From Shinisaurus crocodilurus (lineage: Eukaryota > Chordata > Lepidosauria > Squamata > Shinisauridae): a stretch of 64,000 nucleotides of DNA. Positions 12,443 through 23,803 of this stretch are shown here, one piece after another. The stretch is taken from the NCBI GenBank assembly GCA_021292165.1, contig CM037876.1, forward strand, positions 204,001,200-204,065,199, in the 5' to 3' direction. The notes below the pieces were generated by a model that did not search any database, was not told where the DNA came from, and worked only from the letters and a program-made list of their open reading frames with translations. How positions within the stretch are numbered: the stretch's first letter is position 1; every line of letters starts with the position of its first letter. Position numbers and translations under genes: made by a program.

Positions 12443-12532
12443 CAACACAATCCTATACATGTCTCCTAAAAAATAAATTCCATTGAGTTCAGTGGGGCTT
12501 ACTCCCAGGTAAATGGGGATAGGATTGCAGCC
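12443..12532. mobile_element. Short fold-back MITE, CAATCCTAT...ATAGGATTG ends
   Basis: The ends ACAATCCTATAC and GGGATAGGATTGCAGCC are inverted, bordering CATTGAGTTCAGTGGGGCTT. TAA lies to the left and TTA to the right. It resembles the PIF/Harbinger-like elements at 26829 and 17779. Confidence 0.6.
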
Positions 12533-12907
12533 TTAGTATGAGAACACAGGAGGATGCACACTGGACAAATTGGTCTTCTGTTTTTCTTTTCAGTGTTTTT
12601 CCTTTGTGCTTCACTCTATCTTGGCCCAGCCTTGGCCTCACAAAAAAAACAAAATAGAAAACAAAAATGAAATAGCCATGATTGATAGGGCAAAGCAAGG
12701 TTTGATAGTTACTCATCAGAAAAAAAAGTCAATGTGAATTTTGAAAAATTAGATTTGGATTTTTTAAGCACCAACTTTTATCTACCCTGCTATATTGTCT
12801 TTCTGTTTTAGCTAACTTATCTGCCTTGCTTGGCCCAACTCCACCACCACATAAGCACAACGCAACAGCAATCCTATCTAGCCTATGTCTTTGTGCATGT
12901 GACTTTA

Positions 12908-13316
12908 CAGCCCCATCCAACGTGGGTGCCCATAACCATCCGAACTCAGAGGATTACGGGCATCCAATGGAAGGCGGGAGAAGTGCTGAGGCTAGGGTTG
13001 CCTCTGCACTCTCCTCACCCTCCAAAACCGTCTAAATGTTTTTACCCTCCGCACATGGAGGAGAGGCTGAGGCACCACCTGGATTCCACGGAGGACGGTG
13101 GTGCCTCGTTCCGCCCCGCCCCGCCCCGCCCCGCCCCGCCCCCCCTGGGAACTCCCTGCACCAGCTCCAAAGGTGGTCTTTTGTCTTTGGAGCGCAGCCG
13201 GTGTGGAAAGAAGCACACAGGCTGTGAGTGAAGGCATTTCTGAGGTCGCAGTGGGGACTCCAACCTATCCTATGCCCCCCCCCCAGACAAGGTAGGAGGA
13301 GCATAGAATTGTGCCC
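12908..13316. mobile_element. ~410-bp PIF/Harbinger-like MITE (copy 1)
   Basis: It is flanked by TTA on both sides (12905-12907 and 13317-13319). Internally, GCCCATAACC, CCGAACTCAGAGGATT and GGGCATCC are shared in order with the element at 17779-18194, which has nearly the same length. A GCCCC pentamer array lies inside at 13111-13144. Many overlapping open frames here come from GC-rich low complexity. Confidence 0.65.
13111..13144. repeat. (CCGCC)n pentanucleotide array
   Basis: Roughly seven CCGCC/CCCCG units in tandem within the MITE at 12908-13316. Confidence 0.85.
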
Positions 13317-13319
13317 TTA

Positions 13320-14630
13320 GTTAGAAAAACTGAAAATCCAGAACATTCAAGAAGCAAGAGCTGGTAGTTAGGCCATTTTCATGAGATGAAAAACTGAAAT
13401 TACACAGGGCAGGAGGTGTGTGTGGTGGGGGAGCAACTTTCCCCTGTTTTTTTTCTCCCCTCAATTCCTTCCTTGGTTCCAATGCAAGGGAAATTTAACT
13501 AGTCCAGCTCCAGGGCTTGCATAGCTTTGCTGCTGGGTTTTTGGGGGGTAGGTGGGGGGACACAATGGGAGGACATTGAATCCACTCGTGGCCTACCCTA
13601 TTTTTGCCCTCTCTGAGGTTAGAGCACTGGTGTCAAAGAAGCAAGGGCTGTGGCGGTTTCCATGCTTGCGACCAGGAGGTTTCCGAGGGTGGACCTCCCT
13701 CTCTGATCTTCGAGAGTGAGATCCACTTTATCCTAGGGCCCCTGGGGCACCTTTGTGAGGACCAGAGGATTGTCACCTAGAAGACTCTAACATAAAAGCT
13801 TGCATCAAAATCAGGACAGTTTATCAGATTGACACACCGCTGTTCATGGAATATCATTGCACAACTTGTGTGAAGTTGATCCCCTGGCTGTGTTATAACA
13901 CTTCTTTCATATCCTTTAATTAATATAGGCCATAATCCAGTGTAGAGTTAAGCCCACTACAGCCCATTGATTTTATCCCAAAGGTACATATGATTATATA
14001 TACTGCAAATGCATATTTTAAAGCTATTTCAGGTATTCTCGGGCAGGGCATCCCTTAATAACATGGAAGAATCTTGTTCAGTGGCATAATGTGAATTCCT
14101 TGTTTGCTGTAGAATTACATGTTGGCCTCACAAAATGGATCTGGCTGATTAATAGCAACCTTGACAAGGCTAGCAGCTGGGTTTCAGTGCAGAGCAGAGA
14201 GTTGAATTTGGGTTTCCCCGCAGTTGAAGGCAAACGAAAACCCAACTCTCCAGCCCCTGCACCACTCTGCTTTATGGAGCTGCCTGCTTTTGTTCTTGAA
14301 AAAGCATCTTTGCTGCATGCCTTAGAGCAATTTTTTTAATCCAGTGATCTTCTAGGTGTCATTCAAGAGTAGCAGTTCATGCTGCCGAAATTTATCTTTG
14401 TTTAAACTTTAAAGGGAAGGGAAAGTGGATGTACAAGAAACTTGAGTTCCCCTTATTTCAGACATATCTGCAATTGAGTGCTTCGGCCACTAGTTAGCAA
14501 TAGAGTTCCATGTGAGCAAAATACAAAAAAAAGTTGCAAGAATAGATGTCTGCTTCGAACTGTAAAACTGACTTGTGTGTGGCTACTACTCCTGCTTCCA
14601 GTTCCTCCAACAGCCATTAGGCTTATTGAG
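13320..14630. other. Intergenic, no gene recognised
   Basis: No coding exon, RNA gene or clear transposon ends were identified. Confidence 0.4.
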
Positions 14631-14905
14631 CTCCTATTTGACCCATTTTAAGATCATAGTCAACCATCAGTCAAACATCAACCCATAGGTATGTTATTCA
14701 CCGATATAATGCTCACATTATATCACATTATAATGTGAATTATATTCACATTATAATGCTCACATTATATTACATTATAATGTGAATTATATTCACATTA
14801 TAATGCTCACAATGGCTCCTATTTGACCCATTTTAAGATCATAGTCAACCATCAGCCAAACATCAACCCATAGGTATGTTATTCACCGATATAATGCTCA
14901 CATAG
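14631..14905. repeat. Tandem duplication around an ATTATAATGTGA hairpin array
   Basis: A ~90-bp unit starting CTCCTATTTGACCC at 14631 is repeated at 14816 with about one mismatch over the first 85 bases. The interval between carries repeated CACATTATA/TATAATGTG inverted motifs in two ~60-bp units. The pattern suggests a recent local duplication at an AT-rich cruciform-prone site. Confidence 0.85.
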
Positions 14906-15189
14906 TATGTTACTTTTTTAATGTAGGAGCCCTAGTTACAATGTCCAAAATCCAGGAGGGGAAATCTGAAAACCAGAGTTCAGCAATACTATTAGTAGGA
15001 CCAATAAAAGTGCCACAAAAGGTTGTGCAAGCTTTGGGGTTTTCCAGAACTCTTCATCAGGCTAGGTGGTATAAGAGGCAGGAATGGGGGAAGAAACAGA
15101 AAAGTTAAAAAATTTAGGCCAGAACTTGTGGCTGTGATGTCTGCAATCACCATTTTGAAACTGAGCCTATACTGCAGACTCTCCCCTCA

Positions 15190-16090
15190 GTTATCCAGGG
15201 GACACTGTGGGAGCACGGAGGGGAGAGGAGTGGGGACGACAGCTGGAGAGGAGTGCCCAAGCAACACTTTCCCCCAGCTGTCAGAGGCTCCCAGCCCTTT
15301 CTCGGCATGGCCACTGTTCAGCTGAGCAGCACCTGTGCCGAGAAAGCTTGCTCCCCCTGGCTCCCCCCCACTCACTCCCCCCCCCAAGCCCCACTCACTG
15401 TCACTGCCACCACTGGGGTCTGCCACCTGCCCCTTTCCCAAGTGGGAAGAGGGTGTGCAGCAGACTAGGCCACCGCCATTGTGTGCCATGGTGCCAACGT
15501 CAGCGGGTGTGTCGGGGGACTGGCGTGCACGCACTGAACCCCCACCACACCCGCCGCTGCTGGAGCAACTGTGGCAATGTCTCCTCCCCCCTCTGCCCCC
15601 CTTCTCCTGCTGTGATTTCTGTAGTCTCCCTCTGAGTCTCTGTCACCAGGTGTGCGGGCACCCTGGCAACAGAGAGAATAACCCCACCATCACAGGAGTC
15701 CTGTGCAGGGGCACTGATTCTCTCTGTCTCCGGCCTGTGCGTGCGCACTGGAGACAGAGTGAAACGCCTCCCCCCTCTGGCCCCATTCTCCTGCTGTGGT
15801 GTGGTGCCTGTGGGTGCCGCCCCACAGCAGAAGAAGCGGAGTCGGACATGTTGGTGCATGTCCAACATGCATGGTGCATGTTGGCGGTGGCCTAGTCTGC
15901 TGCATGCCCTCTTCCCGCTTGGGAAGGGGGTGGCTGGCAGACCCCAGTAGCAGCAACAGAGGCAGCGGATGGTGGTGGTGGAGGTGGTGGTGGATGGCGG
16001 TGGCAGCAGTGAGTGGGGCTCAGGGAGGTGGCACGCAGTGGGGGGAGGCACACAGCAGGAAGCCGATGACAGCCAGGCCAAGTGCTGCTT
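15190..16090. repeat. GC-rich imperfect fold-back region
   Basis: Two 63-bp arms, 15415-15477 and 15883-15945, are inverted copies with about eight mismatches. Further inverted pieces (ACTCACTGTCACTGCCACCA and its mirror near 15990-16016) and a direct CTCCCCCCTCTG repeat lie around them. The open frames of up to 263 residues crossing here are Pro/Ser/Cys-rich and have no domain, so I treat them as artefacts of the repeat. Confidence 0.65.
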
Positions 16091-16214
16091 GGGCACATGG
16101 CTGGCTGTCATCGGCAGAGCCCCGTGGCCAGAGCAGCAGCCCTTCTTTGCCACTCTGGCCATGGAGCCCTGTGCCTTTTTGGCTTGTGGGTAGGTTAGCG
16201 TGTTGCCTAGGATC

Positions 16215-16392
16215 AGACAACAGACTAAACCTACTAGGGTTACCGTAACCCTACCACAAGCCACAGCTTCACAGGGTGGTTTAGAAGCCACACTAGGTTG
16301 GCTTCTAAAACACCCTGTGGAGGTCAGACAACATGCTAAACCTCAGTTGGGATTAATTAAACTGAGGTTTAACATGTCGTGCAAACCCAGTC
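16215..16392. repeat. Fold-back repeat with AGACAACANNCTAAACC motifs
   Basis: TAGGGTTACCGTAACCCTA, a GTGGTTTAGAAGCCACAC/GGCTTCTAAAACACCC pair and AAACCTCAGTT/AACTGAGGTTT form nested inverted repeats. It is probably a non-autonomous DNA element. Confidence 0.55.
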
Positions 16393-17406
16393 AATGAGTC
16401 ACTGGTAGGTGTTGCAGGCATCAGATAACACCTAGCATTGTGGGTGGAAGAAGCAATGGCTACCCCCCATTTCTGAAAACATAACACCTGACTGTAACTC
16501 GGATCTGCCTCTTGTCTTTGCTGACACCCACAGATGCCTGAATGGGCAGAGAGCAGAAATAAAGCGAGACATAAGCCATTGTATTAGCAAAGCTGGTGAT
16601 TAATTTTGGGTGGTGCACCCAAAAAACAATTTACTGGGTAAAAAACAGTAAATTGAAACAAAATTGTGTAGTATTACCTAGCGGTTGGAGGGTATGGAAC
16701 ATTTGGCATCATACTGATGAGCCCTAATAAAGGTACTGCCTAACTGCAGATTTTGGATCTTCCCCACCCCCGCTCCTGGATTTTGGATGTTTTACTCATG
16801 GACCAGCGCACCTATCTTTAAGTTCTAGTTATAATGTGTTCCCTAACACTGCCTTTAAGGATTTGTCTGCTCCCTAAAATGGATGAAGTTTATACAGAAT
16901 GTCTGATAGAAGTGTTTGGCACAGTATGGTGGCAGCCTACTTTTGTTGATTTATGAATGGCAACATGTAGATTTGAGGGGTGTGCACTGACCTCTAGATT
17001 TGACTCAGGCTCCAGTTCAGCACTTTGGGAAATTGCCTGATTCTGCTCAGACTGATCTGGAGGCCATCTGCTCTGACTTGGGTACTGAACCCAAGTTGAG
17101 ATTTGGAAACCTGATGTTTCGTGCCTCCCCTTGACTATCATAGGAAATAAAAAAAACAGCTGTAACTTTTTAAATGTTTGCCATAAATGGGTGATATTTG
17201 CAGGCTTAGTAGCTCCTTAGTAGGGGATTACACCTGCCAAACATCAGTAAGATAAGTGCATGGGGTTTTGTGCTATGCACATTTATACTTTGATTTATTT
17301 TTTAAAAGGGAACTGCCAATCATGGCAGAATTAGAACGGAAATTGCAGGAATAGTTGCCCCTTTTGAGAAGATCACACCTGCCAAATTTCAGAATGATAG
17401 CTGTAG

Positions 17407-17459
17407 GTGTGTGTGTGTGTGTGTGTGTGTGTGCAGAGCAAGAGCAAGAGCAAGAGCAG
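17407..17459. repeat. (GT)n followed by (AGAGCA)n
   Basis: GT dinucleotides at 17407-17433 pass into AGAGCA-type hexamers. Confidence 0.85.
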
Positions 17460-17778
17460 CCTTGATGTCTGGAGGGTATCCCAAACCAGACTTGCTTATC
17501 CCCCTATGCTCCTTGTGGACCATTGTTCTAAAAATGATAGACAGCCTAGACATGGCCCTAAGAAAGAAAGCAGCAGAATTTCGGAAGGATAGGTGCAGCA
17601 GTTCAGGGTTTATTCTAATGCGCAGCTGGACACATTTCGTGCAGTTGGAAAAAATTGTGCAGTGGAAACTAAGTTTTTGTGTAGTTGGGAATAAGGACTT
17701 CAATAAAGAGCAAGGTTGTTATTTATTTATTTATTAAAAAAAAAGATAATAAAATAAGATAAAGAAATCGAACATTAA

Positions 17779-18194
17779 GGGTGCAGTCCTATGGGGATGC
17801 CCGTAACCCTCCGAACTCAGAGGATTGTGGGCATCCTATGCAAGGAGGGAGGAGTGTGGAGGTGAAGGTCACCTCTGCATTGGCTGTCTAACTGCGGTGC
17901 TTCAGAGGGGGAGGGAAGGAGGCTGAGCAGCTGCCAAGATGCATCATACCTTGGCGGTGCCGGTCTCCTCCACTCCTGCCAGAATGTCCACTAAACCCCT
18001 TCTCCAAGGTCGCAAAAGCAACCTCAGGGAAGCAGCTGGCGCAATTTTTTCTGTGCCGGCTGCAAGAGGGAGGGGGACCTGAACGTGGATCCCCAGATCC
18101 GAGGTCAGAGCAATTTTCTGACCTCAGAGCTGGGAATCCAAACAATGCTATGGCCCCCTAGACACTGTCTACTAGGGGCCATAGGATCGCTCTG
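17779..18194. mobile_element. ~415-bp PIF/Harbinger-like MITE (copy 2)
   Basis: The ends GGGTGCAGTCCTATGG and CCATAGGATCGCTCTG are inverted with a few mismatches. TAA flanks both ends (17776-17778 and 18195-18197), the 3-bp target duplication of PIF/Harbinger elements. The interior shares CCGAACTCAGAGGATT with the element at 12908. Confidence 0.75.
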
Positions 18195-18445
18195 TAAGAT
18201 GATTACTGTTTCCTTTCAACCTTCGTAACCTTATACTAATCATATATTATTGGGACCTATCTCTTGACTAGTCAAAAGCATTTATTAACCCATGTATATA
18301 TCAACAGTATATGTGGGTATACAACAGTGGCACATAGCAGTACAAACGCAAAGAAGAAGACTACATAATTGTGCCATGTACCGTACCGCCTCTCTCTCTC
18401 ACACTATACCTATTGCATCAAAATTTCCTTTTTTTAAAAAAATTG

Positions 18446-20830
18446 TCAGATTCTCACCATCTGGGACTGGGTGGGATGAGCGCTGTTGCTTGGAGGCCTC
18501 TGAGAAATTCCTTTAAACCACATCTGCTCTCTTGCTTTAGCTGTGTCTTTGGTTCTGTGCTCTCGTCTAGTCATCTGTAGGAGAACTGATGCCCCAGGAT
18601 CCCATACAGTGAGAGGTGGCATATTCTGATAGATGTAGAGGTATTCATTTTCTGACTCAGCTGAGAGTCTGCTTCTGGTTATGGACTTCAACGTGACACT
18701 TGTGCTGATGAGACATTCAGCATCAGCACTATGAGGCTTAGCTGCTTCTAGAAGATGCGCCATTGGTCTTGTCACATTTCTGTATTCTTTGGATAATGCA
18801 AGAAAATGGACCAAATGGGACAATGTCATCTTGTGAACATGACTGATGCTGTCAAGTTGAAGTATCTCCTCATAATCTAACAAGAATTCTGCCATATCGA
18901 GGTCTGTACCTAGCACCTTGTGAACTGCTTCCAGGTTTACTGAAGGTTGTAAGGTACCAAAAGCCTTCACAATCAGCAATGGATCAGCATCGACTTCAAA
19001 GCGTTGATTCAAGAACTCAACAAGAGAGTCAACTACTACATTACAGATAGCGCCAACATCTCTCCCATCAGATATATACTGCTGGTGTTCCCTGCATCCC
19101 TTCTTGTGCTTTGTTGCCAGCTGAATTTCTTTCAGTGTCACTGTTTCATCAGGTTGTGTAACAGTTTCATCCTTGAAATTCTTGACCCACCCACCAAGTA
19201 AATACTGTTCTTTCAGTGCCAATAACTGATTTTCCTAACACTGTCAACTCCTCTGTATCGAGGATGGTGACCCCATCTCATTGCAGCTGCTTCTGGTACC
19301 TACCTAAGACTGTTAGTACATCAGCCAGAAAAGACAGAAATAAGAGCTTATCTTCATCAAGGAGGAATGCAAGAATCCCATTTTCTGCCTTCTCAAACTT
19401 TTTGAAGAGGATTAGGGAATACCAAGACACTAGGACTGAATGCAGTAGTGAGAAGGAAAACTCTGTCCACCTGGCCTCAACAAGCTTGGGGGGTGCAAGG
19501 AGACAGCAGTTGTTGGCTTCTGAAATGTCCCGATGTTCTCTGGATCTGAGCCCTGAAGTGTGAAAATATATGCTGCTGGAACATGTGTCCAACTTCACTA
19601 ATTAAGTTATCTGTAGATCTTCATGCAAGATTTGACCAGTGGACTTCACATCAGAGCTTCAGTGGAAGGACGGAAGATTCTTGATCATTATCCCTCATTT
19701 TGGATTGGAAGAGTCCACAAACCAGACTTCTTGCCTATGTTGACAGATGCTCCATCTGTGATCAAGGAGGATATGTGCATGAAGATTTTATGATTTTAAC
19801 TGTTGTAAACCACCCAGAGAGCTTTGGCTATTGGGCGGTATAAAAATGTATTAAATAAATAAATAAATAAATAATAAAAGATGTGCCTGGCTGCTGCAGG
19901 TCCAACCGTCTTGCTGCAGGCGTCTTCAACTGCATCCAACACACCTTTTGAGTTCATTAGCACCTAGAAAGTGCTGCTTTTCACCCCCAGATTTTGTAAT
20001 GACTTTCACCATTACATAAATTTTGTCAGTTCTGGTTTGGTCCACAGTGCCATCACACCTCAGGGACAGTGCCAATGTACCTTCAGTCAATTTCTTGGTG
20101 AGACTGTCTCTGTCTCTCTCACTTTCTACAATGAGCTGCATAAATTCTTTGTGGGTATATGGAGTCAAGCACTGCAAGGCCATCTCAGTCCTATGTACCA
20201 GTTCTGCAGTGTTATAGGAAAAAGCAGATGCTAACTTACAAGTACTCTTGCAGGAAATGAGTATGCACATAGTCAATTTCTTTGCATCTCCGTAAGGGTG
20301 CAGGAGGAGGGCTCCAACCTTGTCTGCTAGTTTTTCATTGGCCTTAGATATTGCTTTTCCCATAGAGGAAACCTGTGCGGTTTCCTTAGGTGTCAAGATT
20401 GACAGTTGGGGTGCTTTAATGCTTTCACTGTGATAAGATTGTTCCAGATGCTTCTGAATTGGCTCCTTCCTGTAAATACTCCCACATTCTTTTTCAAATG
20501 AATGGGGGGCATTTGAGTACACTTTGAAAACAATTTTACTATGTCGGGAAACTTGAAACATGCTCTACACCTAACATAGTGTCCACCATTTTGATGAAAA
20601 TGTTCAAAGGTGTTGTCTTTTGGACTGTGCTTGATTAATTTGGAAGCTGGTTTCATAACACCTTTATGACCTGACATTCCACCGGATGTGGTTGGCTTAG
20701 ATGTTGTGCTTTCAGCATCTCCAACAGCATTGTGAGCTTCCCCAATTTTCTTCTGATTGTCGGCAGAGTCAGGGGCATTTGAGAGTATTGCTGGTGCAGC
20801 AGGAGGTATTGTATTGGTATCAGCAAGCAC
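18446..20830 (-). pseudogene. hAT-like transposase-derived gene (KIAA1586/ZNF862-like), broken
   Basis: Read on the minus strand, an N-terminal part (20830 to about 20500) has a zinc-finger-like HYVRCRACFKF segment. A frameshift near 20500 leads into a central part (to 19926) with LSLRCDGTVDQTRTDKIYVM, a block I associate with hAT-derived KIAA1586/C17orf113/ZNF862-type proteins. After stops and a small inserted repeat (about 19783-19880), a segment with RWTEFSFSLLHSVL and LLFLSFLADVLTVL (19598-19278) matches the start of the C-terminal half. A last open segment of 258 residues ends at 18446. Several frame changes and stops make a functional protein unlikely. The family call is from remembered motif patterns and should be searched. 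Confidence 0.65.
19783..19880 (+). mobile_element. LINE/SINE 3' tail fragment with (AAAT)n
   Basis: GTAAACCACCCAGAGAGC, TTGGGCGGTATAAAAATG and an AAATA repeat form a common reptile retroposon 3' end. It lies inside the hAT-like pseudogene in the opposite orientation. Confidence 0.7.
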
Positions 20831-20839
20831 TAGAGGTTC

Positions 20840-22146
20840 ATCAGCAGGTACAGATGAGAGCTTAGCTATGTATTCTATGTTGACAGGTGGTGCATGGGTC
20901 TGTCAGCTAGCAAAGCCGCTGTAGGTGGTGGTGGTGCAGTGTTGAACGGTACAAACCAACATTGCAGAGAGCTTGGTTCTGCACCAGCAGTCTTGTATTG
21001 ATGTTTTTTTCATTCTAGTACAACTTGATTTACCAAAACAATTTTTTAAGTAGGAAGTATATACAAGGGATTAACAACTGACTGACCATATGTATTAAAA
21101 TAAAGCTGGAAAACTGCCTTTTTCCTTCTGCCTAAATGTATCCCTACAAACACAGACCTTGTGCTTGTCCTAGCCAGCAAGAAACTCTTTCCAAAGACAA
21201 AGTGGTTTAGTGAAGGCTGGGCTCCACTCTAGGAAAGCAACCTGTGCTCCAACTACTGTTTCCAGCAGCTACAGTTCTGCTCAGCAGCCCTTGAACTGAC
21301 TTCTTCCTTCTCAATTCTTCAGCAAAATGTAGCCTGGTTTTCTCTCTAGTACCTTTCAGCAGACAGCTCAACACTACTTTCAGAGGCCAACTCTACTTCC
21401 AGCTCTTTGTGTAGGATCCTTGTCCCCGTCCTCCAACTCCCTATCTTCCCTCAATTACAACAGCAGCTACAGTACAGGACACACGTTTCTATTGTGTCAT
21501 ACTCCAGTTCTCAGGGTCCTTTGGTGTCTCGTTATTCCTGTTTGTCAATATTAGTCCTTCACCCTTCTGAAGAACTGTAGAATCCTCGAAGAACACTTGT
21601 ATCACATGTCTGGGCTTCCAGAAGGTTTCGTTCAGCACAAGCTCTTCAGGAGGCAACATCTCTCAGAGAGACTCCCAGACTGAGACAAGGCCGCAGCTCA
21701 GCCCAGCAGACTGCCGGGCCTTACAGACTGAGCTTGGCTAAAGAGCACAAGACATCCAGACACAATTAAGGCCAGTTTGTTTATATATATATAACATTGA
21801 TGTATATGCATTTCTGAGAGCTTTGTCAATACGATACAGGATTCTTGTTACACTGCAGTAGTGTCTGTCTGTTTTGTTCCTCTAATAGAGGGAGTCCCCG
21901 TCTCCTAATTCAGAGTCTCTCCCCCATCCTCCCCACTATAGTAATGTACCTGGCCTCTAAAAGGTTCTCCACCAATTCCTAGTGGATTTATTCCCAAATG
22001 TTTTACCATGTAACATGAAAATTAGATCTCTTTGTGTTAAAGCCAGACCCGATCGTCCTGTTGCACCAGTTGCTCCCAAGCCCTTACAACAGATTTGCAG
22101 GTTAAGGGTAGCTATGCAGTTTTTGAGCTGCCGTTTTGTGAAGAGC
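20840..22146. other. Intergenic, no gene recognised
   Basis: No coding exon or transposon ends were identified. The stretch is moderately pyrimidine-rich. Confidence 0.4.
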
Positions 22147-22154
22147 CTCTAATC

Positions 22155-23795
22155 CAGGGGTCCTCAAACTTTTTACATGGGGGGCCAGTTCATTGTCCCT
22201 CAGCCTGTTGGGGGGCCGGTCTCACTGGGACTCCCCTGCGCTGCCTCCTTCATGCTGCCCCCCCACTGCCGCCGGTGCAGGACCCCCCCGCTGCCGCTGC
22301 TGCCGGACCCCCCCGCCGCCATCCCCCGCCCCCCGCTGCCACCACCGCAGGACCGCCCCGCTGCCGCCGCCGCAGGACCCCCCACCCCCCGCTGCCGCTG
22401 CAGGACCGCCCCGCCGCCCCCCGCTGCGGCCGCCACTGCAGGACCCCCCGCCGCCATCCCCCGCCCCCCGCTGCCACCACCGCAGGACCACCCCGCTGCG
22501 GCCGCCGCAGGACCCCGCACCGCCCCCTGCTGCTGCCACCGCAGGACCGCCCCGCTGCCGCCGCTGCAGGACCCCCGCCCCCCGCGCTGCCCCCGCTGCC
22601 ACTGCAGGACCGCCCCACCGCCCCCCGCTGCGGCCGCCACTGCAGGACCCCCCCGCCCCCGTAAACCCCCCGCCGCCATAACCCCCCTCGCCGCCACCAC
22701 CATCCTACCTGGTCCCCTGCGCGCTGCTGCTGCTGCTGCTGCTGCTGCCGCCAGTGCCTCTGCCACAGCCTCCGCTCGAGGCCGCCGCCGCTCCGTCGCG
22801 TCCATCCTGGACTCTGCCCGCGCTCAGTTTTGAAAAACAGCGTGGGCGGGGTCCAGGATAGACGCGACGGAGCAGGGTCCCATCGCGTCACTTCCGCCGC
22901 GTCGGCCCGGAAGTGACGCGACGGGACCAGCGGGCGGTGAGGCGGATGAGGTAAAGCCCCCCCGCTGCTTCCCGCCCACCCACCCACCGTAACCCTCCGC
23001 TTCCCGCCCACCCACCGTAACCCTCTGCTTCCCGCCTTCATCCCTGCCGCCGTCCTACCTGGCCTCCACCACCGCCCGAGTCCGCTGCCGCCGGCGCTGC
23101 TCCGGCGCGTCCATCCTGGACTCCGCCCGCACTCAGTTTTGAAAAACAGTGCGGGCAGGGTCCAGGATGGACGCACCGGAGCAGGGTCCCGTCGCGTCAC
23201 TTCCGTCGTGCTGCAAGTGATGTGATGGGACCAGCGGGCGGTGAGGCGGATGAGGTAAAGCCCCCCCGCCACTTCCCGCCCACCCACCCACCCACCCACC
23301 GTAACCCTCCGCTTCCCGCCCACCCACCGTAACCCTCCGCTTCCCACCTTCATCCCTGCCGCCATCCTACCGTGGCCTCCGCCACCGCCCGAGTCCGCCA
23401 CCGCCGCCGCTGCTCCGGCACGTCCATCCTGGACTCTGCCCGCGCTCAGTTTTGAAAAACAGCGCGGGCAGGGTCCAGGATGGACGTGCCGGAGCAGGGT
23501 CCCGTCATGTCACTTCCGCCACACCGGAAGTGACTCGACGGGACCAGCGGGCGGCGAGGTGGATAAAGTAAAGCCTGTCCGCGCCCCGCTACTGGCTAAG
23601 CCGCCCCTCCCCTTCCCCCCGCCCGCAGGAGATGCAGGGTGGCAGGCAGGCAGGCGGCCTGGCAGGCGGCCCATGCCCCCCCACACGCTGGCTCAGCCAC
23701 CCCTCTTCCCTCACAACTCTAGATCGGCCGCCGGGCCGGATGAAAAGACCCGGCGGGCTGGATGTGGCCTGCGGGCCGTAGTTTGAAGACCCCTG
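22155..23795. mobile_element. GC-rich non-autonomous hAT element with internal tandem modules
   Basis: The ends CAGGGGTCCTCAAACTT and AGTTTGAAGACCCCTG are inverted repeats, flanked by a perfect 8-bp duplication CTCTAATC (22147-22154 and 23796-23803). GGGGGGCCAGTTCA and GATGTGGCCTGCGGGCC lie just inside. The 5' half is a degenerate CCGCNGGACCGCCCCGCTGCC array (about 22264-22680). The 3' half has three ~310-bp modules beginning TCCATCCTGGACTC at 22801, 23110 and 23423. Overlapping open frames in all frames (up to 383 residues) are Ala/Gly/Pro/Arg-rich and come from base composition. No transposase motif is present. Confidence 0.9.
22797..23545. repeat. Three tandem ~310-bp palindromic modules in the hAT element
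   Basis: Each module holds a hairpin: TCCATCCTGGACTC...CGCTCAGTTTTGAAAAACAGCG...GGGTCCAGGATGGA, then a second inverted pair around CGTCACTTCCG/CGGAAGTGACGCGACGG. GGACCAGCGGGCGG...GAGGTAAAGCC follows. Spacing between starts is 309 and 313 bp. Confidence 0.9.
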
Positions 23796-23803
23796 CTCTA
23801 ATC

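Noticed and set aside
13032..13304. Several overlapping open frames around 13.0-13.3 kb
   Set aside because: They cross a GCCCC array inside a MITE and have no domain.
15500..16291. 263-codon minus-strand open frame
   Set aside because: It runs through a GC-rich fold-back region, is low in complexity, has no domain, and overlaps open frames in several other frames.
22200..23401. Long Ala/Gly/Pro/Arg-rich open frames (up to 383 codons) on both strands
   Set aside because: They lie entirely within a GC-rich non-coding hAT element; the openness comes from base composition and tandem repeats.
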